NCBI GenBank assembly: GCA_022824395.1
Contig: JAJDZX010000124.1
Location: forward strand, 1 to 64,000
DNA length: 64,000 bases
Direction: 5' to 3'
From: Alphaproteobacteria bacterium
GTDB lineage: Bacteria; Pseudomonadota; Alphaproteobacteria; TMED109
Part shown: piece after piece, positions 36,949 through 43,787 of the stretch
Numbering within the stretch: the first letter of the stretch is position 1
Layout of the letters: every line of letters starts with the position of its first letter
Program-made: the position numbers and the translations under genes
The notes under the pieces: model-generated
What the model was told of the DNA's origin: nothing
Databases searched by the model: none
Seen by the model: the letters and a program-made list of their open reading frames with translations, nothing else

Positions 36949-37551
36949 ATGCCCAGCCAGCGGCCGCCACAGCTGATCCTTGCCTCCCGCTCGCGGGCGC
37001 GGGCAGCCCTGCTCGAGCAGATCGGACGGAGCCCGGACGTCATCGCGCCGCAGGACATCGACGAGGCGGTTCGGCCGAGTGAGTTGCCGCGCCGATACGC
37101 CGCGCGCATGGCGCGAGAGAAGATGTGCTCGGCGGGACGACGTCACTCTGACAGCTGGATCGTCGTGGCCGACACGGTGGTCGCTTGCGGACGCCGGATC
37201 CTGGCAGCGACGGAGCAGGTCGAGATCGCGCGGCGGCACCTCCAGTTGCTCTCGGGTCGGGCCCATCGGGTCTGGAGTGCAGTCCGCGTTCGGGGACCGG
37301 CGAACAACGAGGCCGGCCGCCTGGTTTGCACCCGGGTACGGTTCCGCACACTGAGTGCGTTGGAGATCGAGGACTATCTCATGACCGGGGAATGGCGGAA
37401 CCGGGCCGGGAGCTATGCCATCCAGGGCCGAGGCGCCACCTTTGTCCGTGGCATCAACGGTTCGTTCGAGAACGTCGTCGGACTGCCGCTTGCCGAAACC
37501 GAACTGCTGCTCCGTGGGCTTGGAATGCCGCGGGCACCGGTCGGTCCGTGA
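36949..37551 (+). CDS. maf: Maf family nucleotide pyrophosphatase
   Basis: 200 aa from ATG 36949 (GTG at 36928 also in frame). Signature LILASRSRARAALLEQIG, the Asp in VVADTVVACG, and GSYAIQGRG near the end. Maf proteins hydrolyse non-canonical or canonical NTPs and affect division. Its stop overlaps the yacG start (GTGA). The rng gene often found between maf and yacG is absent. Confidence 0.92.
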   Translation: MPSQRPPQLILASRSRARAALLEQIGRSPDVIAPQDIDEAVRPSELPRRYAARMAREKMCSAGRRHSDSWIVVADTVVACGRRILAATEQVEIARRHLQLLSGRAHRVWSAVRVRGPANNEAGRLVCTRVRFRTLSALEIEDYLMTGEWRNRAGSYAIQGRGATFVRGINGSFENVVGLPLAETELLLRGLGMPRAPVGP

Positions 37552-37769
37552 CCAATCGGGAAGAGCGCGATGGCCGGCCTGGAGATGGCAGCGGACAAGC
37601 GGCACGCCCCCCGGCCCAACGGCTCCTTGCGTGCCCGGTCTGCGGACGCCCGGCCGTTTCGGGACCAGCCCGGTTTTGTAGTCCCCGTTTCCGCGATGTC
37701 GACCTGCACCGGTGGCTGAGCGGCAGCTACGCGATCCCGGGTGCGGAGGACCCGGGCGACGAGGAATGA
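37548..37769 (+). CDS. yacG: YacG-like DNA gyrase inhibitor, zinc site incomplete
   Basis: 73 aa. Small zinc-binding protein that can inhibit gyrase. The four-Cys site should read C-x2-C...C-x3-C. Here C29, C32 and C44 are present, but position 48 is Phe (FCSPRFRDVD) where the family has Cys, a one-base TGC-to-TTC change. The downstream DVDLHRWLSGSYAIPG motif is intact. Zinc binding may be weakened, or a nearby residue may substitute. Confidence 0.85.
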   Translation: MTNREERDGRPGDGSGQAARPPAQRLLACPVCGRPAVSGPARFCSPRFRDVDLHRWLSGSYAIPGAEDPGDEE

Positions 37770-37821
37770 CGAGAACGTTGGCCTAGACAGGACCCGTCCC
37801 GATCCCGTATACGGGGGCGGC

Positions 37822-37897
37822 GCCCAGGTAGCTCAGTTGGTAGAGCACGCGACTGAAAATCGCGGTGTCGGTGGTTCAATTCCTCCCCTGGGCACCA
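37822..37897 (+). tRNA. tRNA-Phe (GAA)
   Basis: 76-nt cloverleaf with CCA: acceptor GCCCAGG/CCTGGGC, D-arm GCTC/GAGC, anticodon arm CGCGA-CTGAAAA-TCGCG (anticodon GAA), T-loop TTCAATT. The T-stem GGTGG/CCTCC has a U-U mismatch at 51:63, where G-U is usual. It ends the conserved cluster and borders the accessory region that follows. Confidence 0.95.
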
Positions 37898-38448
37898 TCC
37901 CCGCGTCCGCCACGGTCCCCGTTGATCCGCCAGAGACCCAGAGAATTTGGGGGTGACTGGGCTTAAGTGATCCCTTGACGTCCCACGAGTCCCGCCAAGT
38001 TCCAACGAAGTACATGGGGAACATTGCGGGGAAGCACGAGCCCAGTTGACGGCTGCCACTGCAAGAACTCTCAGGACGCCGGACCTCCACGGCGACGCCG
38101 GGACGCTGCAACCGCACGTTGCTGCGGGTGGATCACAAAGCTGGAACCAGCGCATCACGTTCAGTGACCGGCGTCACGACTTCGGACGCAGTCCGTTCCC
38201 GGCGGCGGCCCGCCGCCTCCTCGTCAAGGTCGGGGGCGGCCCGCTGGCAGGCGGGCACCGGGCCCAGGTGCCGACGTTTCGCGAGGCGGCGGAGCGAACC
38301 CATCAAGCCAACTTGCTGCGCTAGCGGAGCCGAAAGGTTCCGTCCGCATGTGATATCGGCCGTCAAGAGCGCTCCGTCACCACCTGGACCGTCATTGAGC
38401 TCTCGTTTGGCCGGCCCCGTTTGTAGTACGCGCGTTTGATCTAACCAG
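37898..38448. other. Gene-poor stretch after tRNA-Phe
   Basis: No gene with a credible start or family match. Marks the passage from the conserved cluster into lower-GC accessory DNA. Decayed integrase or recombinase sequence might be expected here, but none is recognised. Confidence 0.4.
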
Positions 38449-38491
38449 TACGAATGTATGACAACGATCCAATTAGTACAAGTGTTTATTG
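38449..38491 (+). promoter_or_regulatory. Shared upstream element, copy A
   Basis: TACGAA at 38449-38454 followed by CAATTAGTACAAGTGTTTATTG at 38470-38491, 75 nt before the cytochrome b561 start. A near-identical block lies upstream of the inverse autotransporter (40319-40353). Repetition in front of two separate genes suggests a common promoter or operator. Confidence 0.45.
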
Positions 38492-38565
38492 CCGATCCGG
38501 CCATCCGAGACGAAGCTGATCATTCTGCATATTCCTTGGAGGGGTACGAGAAAGGTAGGCCCAGC

Positions 38566-39174
38566 ATGAGACGAGAACTTGCCGAGACAGGCCAGCCCGC
38601 CGACCGCTTTCGTTCCTTGGCCCCCGAGTCATTGCAAGGTGACCGGTGCACGCCGCCCCGTGCTGGCGGATACTCGCTCCGATCCATCCTGGTCCACTGG
38701 ATGTCGGCTGTAATGGTTCTGGCATTGTTCTTCACCCATGAGGGCGAGCCTGGCAGCACTGCTTACGTTTTCCACGTAAGCGGAGGTGCGATCGCTGGCT
38801 TATTTCTCCTGTGGCGGGTCTGGCATCGCATCCGAATCGGCGCCCCCGAAGCACCTGCGCAAGCAGTACTCTTCAATGTGTTGGCAAGGATTGTCCACTG
38901 GGGACTACTGTTGGCGATCGGCGTGGTTGTGGTCTCTGGGTATCTGCTGCCTTGGACCCTCGGGCAAGAATTGGATGTGTTCGGGATCGGCCTACCGTCC
39001 CCGATCGGGGCCAGCCAAAGTTGGCACGGATTAATGGAGCGCGTCCATGACGTCGCGGGTCATCTTTTCGTGCCGTTGCTCATCCTGCATGTCTTGGGGG
39101 CCATGAAACACGCTGTCCGTGACCGGCGGGGTGCGGGAATGCGAATGATCAAGCCCGTTGCTGGCGGTCGTTAA
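38566..39174 (+). CDS. Cytochrome b561 family membrane protein
   Basis: 202 aa from ATG 38566; an upstream in-frame ATG at 38458 is less likely. Four membrane helices with the histidine pattern of bacterial di-haem b561: SILVHWMSAVM, VFHVSGGAIAG with RVWHRIR, RIVHWGLLLAIG and DVAGHLFVPLLILHVLGAMKH. Transfers electrons between quinones and small periplasmic acceptors, or scavenges superoxide. Stands alone at the start of the island; preceded by the shared TACGAA/TTAGTACAA element. Confidence 0.85.
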   Translation: MRRELAETGQPADRFRSLAPESLQGDRCTPPRAGGYSLRSILVHWMSAVMVLALFFTHEGEPGSTAYVFHVSGGAIAGLFLLWRVWHRIRIGAPEAPAQAVLFNVLARIVHWGLLLAIGVVVVSGYLLPWTLGQELDVFGIGLPSPIGASQSWHGLMERVHDVAGHLFVPLLILHVLGAMKHAVRDRRGAGMRMIKPVAGGR

Positions 39175-39383
39175 CTTCGAACGGAAAGAAGGCACGGGCA
39201 GTTTCGTGGACCGAAACAATCAACACCATTTCTCAATTCAGACGGGAAATCGGTCGTTCTGAAGAAGGACCTACCTATTTGAACTGGCGCAAGGACCCGT
39301 TGGCGGCGGAAGGGACGGTGTTGCTTCGGCACAGTCGCGGTCGTGACCGTCCCAGCCCCGGAAGTCAGATCAATTTATGGGAT

Positions 39384-40193
39384 TTATATGCCCTGACTAC
39401 CCGACAGCCTGGCGGCTGTCCTGGAATCCGGCATGCGTTTCCGCGTCCTGCCCCGCCACCGCGGCGGCATGCCGATACGCCCTATCCCCGGACGCGCCGG
39501 GACGGGGCGACGCCGCGACCGTCTCCGGTACCGGCGCCGCTCCGATGTCCCACCCGGCAACCGCGCTGGCGCGGTTGAGGATATTCGCCGCCGCGTTGAC
39601 GTCGCGATCCAGGGACAGACCGCAGTTTCCGCAGCGAAACTCCCGTACGCAGAGCGACATGGGCTGCACGCGGCCGCGGCGCCATCGGGCAGTTCCATCA
39701 CCAGATGCACGGACGTGCGAAGCGCGGTGCGCACGATGCGCGCCTGCCGGACGACGCCCCCGGGCATCACGGCGAACCGGATGTCGCCAACCCCCTTCAC
39801 CGACAGCGCGTACCGCCTGCCCTTGCGCCGGATGGCCGGATTCCACACCTCGAACGAATGCACGCCGCGATGCCTGCTCTTGAAGCGGGGAAACCCCGGC
39901 TTCCCGCCCGCCTGCACGCGCCGGAAGAACGCCTTGAACGCCCGGTCGAGACGGTGCAGCGGGCTGCGCTGGGCGTGCACGGAAAAGCGGCGAAACGACT
40001 CGTCTTCGCCCCGGATGATCGTCAGGGACCTGCACTGGTCGTAGTAGCTGATGGCGTCGCCGGCCCGGCGGTACGCTCCGATCCGTTCCTCCAGCGCACC
40101 GTTCCACAGGTCCGTCAGCTGGTGCAGCAGATCGTCCAGCCGGCGATGCTGCGATGGCTTCAGATGCACGGGCTGGACAGACGTTCGCAACAT
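39384..40193 (-). pseudogene. Decayed IS200/IS605 TnpB
   Basis: N-terminal half (about 190 codons from ATG 40193) is TnpB-like: LWNGALEERIGAYRRAGD, SPLHRLDRAFKAFFRRV, GKPGFPRFKSR. The frame then shifts, and the C-terminal zinc-ribbon/RuvC-III end (FRCGNCGLSLDRDVNAAANI) continues in another frame near 39665-39680, ending at 39397. The central RuvC I and II regions with the catalytic Asp and Glu are missing, so the protein cannot be an active guide-RNA nuclease. ATGCCCTGA occurs at both ends (39388 and 40192). No tnpA is present. Confidence 0.85.
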
Positions 40194-40318
40194 GCCCTGA
40201 ATGATACACTACTAGAACATAAAGGCATTATTATGGGTGAGTAAGTATATAAGCCCCCAATTCATCGAGTTGAACGGTCCGCACAGTATCGCGAAACCGT
40301 CAAGTTATCTTACAAACG

Positions 40319-40353
40319 TACGAAATCCTTCAATTTAGTACAAATGTCTATTG
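40319..40353 (+). promoter_or_regulatory. Shared upstream element, copy B
   Basis: TACGAA at 40319-40324 and CAATTTAGTACAAATGTCTATTG split over 40331-40353, about 60 nt before the inverse autotransporter start. Matches copy A upstream of cytochrome b561 except for a shorter spacer. Could be a -35/-10-like promoter or the operator of a common regulator. Confidence 0.45.
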
Positions 40354-40413
40354 TCGCCGCCGACGCCAAGCGTGAATCTGACCATCGTAGTCTGCAAACT
40401 CGGTGGCGGAATC

Positions 40414-41838
40414 ATGACCCATCGAACAGTGGCTTCGGTGTCATCGGGGGTTCGGAGCTCACGTCAGTGGGTCGTGTCATCCGGGAGGTCAAACGCATTC
40501 TGCCGAATCGGCATCCTGCTCTCTGCTGTGTGGGTCGTGGCCGTCATCGTAACGCCAGCCATCGCCGTGTCCGCCGACCCACATGGGGACGACCGTCGGC
40601 AGTTCGAGGCGATGAAATGCCTGTACAGCGGTGCGCTAGAGGAACGACCATCGTTCCAGGGCAGCACATTCACAGGAGTCTCGCATTGCCTCATCAATCG
40701 GGTTGCGAATACGATTTTGGGCCACGGTTTCGTTGTCGGCCAAGAGCTTCTAGGGAAAGAAGCGAGGTATTTTGGTCGAATGGGTTGGGATTACGAGGAG
40801 GGGTTCCGGGGCGAATTGGACACGGTCGTGCCGCTGACGACCTCCCCGGCATCTGCGCAGGGGCTGCGTCCTCCCGGTCGACTTTCTCGGGCATTGTTCC
40901 TCCAAACCGGTGTAACGACCTGGAGGGATGACGGCACCCATCGTGCCGATGCGCGCATGGGATTCATTTATCGATTTGGGTTGTCGGATGACCTAAAGGC
41001 CGGTGTAGTTGGCGCGATGACATTCCTGCAGGAGGATCTTCGCACCAATCATCGTCGATGGGTAACGGGACTCGACTACCTGACGCGACGATTATCCGGC
41101 TCGTTTCACTACTACCTGCCGATGACAGACTGGAGGATCAATCGAGACGGCCTTGAGCAGCGACCGCTTGCCGGCATGAAACTGGATTTCCGGGCCCGCC
41201 TCCTGCCCAACATCCATGCCAAGACGTCGTTCAGCCGTTGGGAGACCAGTGACGGACAGCGCTGGGATACCGTAAGTAGTTTGGCAGTGGCGTGGCACCC
41301 GTCACCATGGTTCCGGGTGTTTGGCCGTTACGGCTGGAAGCGTGATGACGGCGACGAAATGGTGGGCGGGATTGCCGCGACGGTCTCGTTTGGAGGCGCA
41401 AAACGACGGTACGGTCGTCTCTCCGGCTTGGTTCGATTGGCCGACGATGGAAAGCAGACCGGCCCGGATGCACTGTGGCGTCCAGTTGAGGCACTTGAGC
41501 CCATTCGCTACGCGGAACGATCACGAGGCGATGAAAATTGCGCTGACGGTGACGCTGGCGCCAGTCTCAGCTTCACCCAGGGTGCGGCCAACACCGGTGA
41601 CACCATCGGTTTAGAAGCAGAACTTCCGGCGCCTTCGTGCGATGGCCTGACGGTGACGGCGAGGCTCATCCCTGGTGCAGGAAGCAACCCTGCTGCGCCC
41701 GGCGTGGATTACGACGACCGCCCCATCGATATCACGATCGTGAAAGGCCGGCGGCGAGGCGTGGCCTATTTCACGCTTCTGAACAACGCAGCACTTGCCG
41801 AGGAGCGCTCCTTGAGCGCTGAAATTGTCTCATTCTGA
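40414..41838 (+). CDS. Inverse autotransporter (intimin/invasin-type) beta-barrel protein
   Basis: 474 aa from ATG 40414. A long N-terminal region leads to a membrane/signal segment (about residues 32-55, ILLSAVWVVAVIVTPAIAVSA). Residues about 60-360 form a beta-rich barrel of the inverse autotransporter type: GMKLDFRARLLPNIHAKTSF and WFRVFGRYGWKRDDG. A short Calx-beta/Ig-like passenger follows (about 390-474: DAGASLSFTQGAANTGD, then VDYDDRPIDITI). The passenger is short for intimin/invasin. It precedes the poly(Gly-Asp) lipoprotein by 13 nt, so the barrel may anchor or export a partner. Confidence 0.72.
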   Translation: MTHRTVASVSSGVRSSRQWVVSSGRSNAFCRIGILLSAVWVVAVIVTPAIAVSADPHGDDRRQFEAMKCLYSGALEERPSFQGSTFTGVSHCLINRVANTILGHGFVVGQELLGKEARYFGRMGWDYEEGFRGELDTVVPLTTSPASAQGLRPPGRLSRALFLQTGVTTWRDDGTHRADARMGFIYRFGLSDDLKAGVVGAMTFLQEDLRTNHRRWVTGLDYLTRRLSGSFHYYLPMTDWRINRDGLEQRPLAGMKLDFRARLLPNIHAKTSFSRWETSDGQRWDTVSSLAVAWHPSPWFRVFGRYGWKRDDGDEMVGGIAATVSFGGAKRRYGRLSGLVRLADDGKQTGPDALWRPVEALEPIRYAERSRGDENCADGDAGASLSFTQGAANTGDTIGLEAELPAPSCDGLTVTARLIPGAGSNPAAPGVDYDDRPIDITIVKGRRRGVAYFTLLNNAALAEERSLSAEIVSF

Positions 41839-41851
41839 CTGGTGAAACACG

Positions 41852-42421
41852 ATGAGAGCCATCAAGAAAAAAGCGGAAACTTTCTGGAGCGAATTCAGCC
41901 AGGCAACTGCTTCTAAGTTTTCGTTTGTCGGGAAAGCTTTGATGGCGTTGGCGGTCGCTGCTTGCGGTTCCGGCGGGGGAAGCAAACCAACAATCAACAC
42001 GGCGTCAACACCGCCTCACTTGGCGATTGTTCCTGCCGGCAACGGTGGCGACGGCGATGGCGACGGCGATGGCGACGGGGATGGCGATGGCGATGGCGAC
42101 GGCGATGGCGACGGGGATGGCGACGGGGATGGCGATGGCGATGGTGACGGCGACGGAGATGGGGATGGCGGCGGCGACGGGGATGGCGACGGGGACGGAG
42201 ATGGCGATGGCGACGGGGATGGCGATGGCGACGGCGACGGGGATGGCGATGGCGACGGGGATGGCGACGGAGATGGCGACGGTGGCGTCGTCGGGGATGG
42301 CGATGGCGATGGTGACGGCGACGGGGATGGCGATGGCGATGGCGACGGCGACGGCGATGGGGACGGCGATGGGGACGGCGACGGCGATGGGGACGGCGAT
42401 GGGGACGGCGACGATGATTAG
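41852..42421 (+). CDS. Poly(Gly-Asp) repeat lipoprotein
   Basis: 189 aa. N-terminus: basic, about 26-residue leader, hydrophobic segment and lipobox VAAC with lipidated Cys38, then a Ser/Pro linker (about 39-64). From residue 65 to the end it is almost pure Gly-Asp repeat, broken only by GGGDG and GGVVGDG. About 60 Asp residues give an extreme negative charge and likely Ca2+ binding. Gly codons vary (GGC, GGG, GGA, GGT) as do Asp codons (GAT, GAC), so the peptide, not just the DNA repeat, seems conserved. No family is known to me. Sits between the inverse autotransporter and an Asp/Asn hydroxylase. Confidence 0.75.
   Translation: MRAIKKKAETFWSEFSQATASKFSFVGKALMALAVAACGSGGGSKPTINTASTPPHLAIVPAGNGGDGDGDGDGDGDGDGDGDGDGDGDGDGDGDGDGDGDGDGDGGGDGDGDGDGDGDGDGDGDGDGDGDGDGDGDGDGDGDGGVVGDGDGDGDGDGDGDGDGDGDGDGDGDGDGDGDGDGDGDGDDD
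42048..42418 (+). repeat. Hexamer repeat GGNGAY
   Basis: About 370 bp of tandem 6-nt units encoding Gly-Asp. The unit is a multiple of three, so gain or loss of units changes protein length without a frameshift. Variation among units is at third codon positions. Confidence 0.9.
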
Positions 42422-42485
42422 GCTGTTCCAGCTACGTGACGATTACTTCCAACTTGGCGTGTCTTAGTCGATGGGAAGGCACGGC

Positions 42486-43100
42486 ATGCTGAATTTCACA
42501 CGGATCGTAGAGAAGCTGGATACCGGGTCAGTCCTCGATGAACTGGCTGCGGCGTCCAACGCTTGGGATGTCGATACCAGCCGCCAGCGCAACGTGCGTT
42601 GTCAACGCCACACTCGGAATATCTTCTTGCGAGCGCCCGTGAAGCCGTTACCTCCCGGTGAAAGGAACTCAAACAACGTGCACGAGAGCCGCCTGACACG
42701 GCAGGCGCAGTACTTTCCGCAAACGCTTGCATTGTGTCGGGGAGTGGCGAAACAACGGGGCGGGGATCTGGGGCGCGCGATGTTGGTGGCTTTGCTACCT
42801 AAACGGAAAGTCACGGCGCATGTCGATGTAGGGGCTTACTATCGCATCAGAGACCGGTTCCATCTGGTGTTGACGAGTATTTGCGGGAGTCCGGTCACTT
42901 CCGGAAACGAGACGGTTGTCATGCGTCCGGGAGAACTGTGGGCATTTGACAACAAGAAGAGGCACTGGGCACTTAATCCGTCAGATGAACCTCGGGTGCA
43001 TCTGATCTTCGATGTACTACCGTTGCCAGGACTAGGGCTCTACGTTTACCCGAAGCCGGGGGCACAAGATGATGGAGCCAGGATCGTCGCGGCCGGATAG
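42486..43100 (+). CDS. Aspartyl/asparaginyl beta-hydroxylase family dioxygenase
   Basis: 204 aa from ATG 42486, which follows GGAAGG; an ATG at 42471 lacks a site. Fits the PF05118 cupin: HVDVGAYYRIRDRFHLVL, then GELWAFDNKKRHWALN and EPRVHLIFDV. Likely Fe(II) ligands are H126 and H160, and R170 should bind 2-oxoglutarate. These enzymes hydroxylate Asp/Asn in proteins. Immediately follows the gene for a protein made of about 60 Asp residues, which is an obvious candidate substrate. Confidence 0.83.
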   Translation: MLNFTRIVEKLDTGSVLDELAAASNAWDVDTSRQRNVRCQRHTRNIFLRAPVKPLPPGERNSNNVHESRLTRQAQYFPQTLALCRGVAKQRGGDLGRAMLVALLPKRKVTAHVDVGAYYRIRDRFHLVLTSICGSPVTSGNETVVMRPGELWAFDNKKRHWALNPSDEPRVHLIFDVLPLPGLGLYVYPKPGAQDDGARIVAAG

Positions 43101-43220
43101 CAGGTCTCGTGTAGCCAGCTGTCCATTGGATGAGAGTTGGGATTAGGTCAGGAAGAACTTTGCGGGAGTCTCTATGACTAAAGTGTCAAGCGACCGAGGG
43201 TACGGAACTACCGAAGAGGA

Positions 43221-43236
43221 GCCTGTAGCGACAGGC
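43221..43236 (+). promoter_or_regulatory. Hairpin between GAGGAG site and LuxR start
   Basis: GCCTGT-AGCG-ACAGGC lies 8 nt before the regulator's ATG. The best ribosome site, GAGGAG (43216-43221), is 23 nt upstream, too far if the RNA is open; folding the hairpin would bring it to a normal distance. It could also be a DNA operator. Confidence 0.4.
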
Positions 43237-43244
43237 CGGACCGC

Positions 43245-43787
43245 ATGAGCAATCATTCGGAAAAGAAAGTGCGACAACACCAGATGGGCCTTGCCGCGCT
43301 GGGCATAGCAGTTGTGTTCTTTGTGTATGACCTTGCTGAGGATGCATTTTGGGCCGGCGAGTTCGGCTCGGTTCACTTCACCATTGAGACGGTCGTGTTT
43401 GTTGGCCTATCGGTGGCGCTCGCCATCGGTGTGCGGGATTTACGCCGTTTGCGGGTGGATTTGGAACGAGAAGAGAAACGTAACGAGATGTTCTCGGAGG
43501 TGCTCGTTGACAACATCGACGCATTGATGGACGAGTGGCGAATTACCAAGAGCGAGAAGGACATAGCCTGGTTGATCATCAAGGGATACAGGTTTTCGGA
43601 GATTGCCAGGGCGCGTGGAGTGAAGGAAACCACCGTTCGGCTGCAGGCTGCATCGCTCTATTCGAAGGCCGGTGTGAGCGGGCGCGCGGAGTTTGCCGCC
43701 GAGATTATCCTGCCCCTGCTGACGGCAGCGCCCATCGACGCCGTGCTGGGAGACCAGCAGACCACTGCTTCGTCGGAGCTGAATTGA
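43245..43787 (+). CDS. Membrane-anchored LuxR-type regulator
   Basis: 180 aa. Two N-terminal membrane helices (about 14-35 and 46-63), a basic/coiled linker, and a C-terminal LuxR HTH (WRITKSEKDIAWLIIKGYRFSEIARARGVKETTVRLQAASLYSKAG split across the recognition helix region). No receiver or autoinducer domain. Likely senses an envelope signal and controls neighbouring surface genes. Its stop overlaps a TTG start of the next gene (TTGA). Confidence 0.85.
   Translation: MSNHSEKKVRQHQMGLAALGIAVVFFVYDLAEDAFWAGEFGSVHFTIETVVFVGLSVALAIGVRDLRRLRVDLEREEKRNEMFSEVLVDNIDALMDEWRITKSEKDIAWLIIKGYRFSEIARARGVKETTVRLQAASLYSKAGVSGRAEFAAEIILPLLTAAPIDAVLGDQQTTASSELN

Noticed and set aside
38133-38504. Minus-strand frame of 123 codons near the island start
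   Set aside because: Crosses the shared upstream element and matches no recombinase or other family I recognise.
42048-42418. Hexamer array as a CRISPR or non-coding satellite
   Set aside because: Unit is 6 nt with no spacers; the in-frame lipobox, ribosome context and neighbours support a coding repeat.
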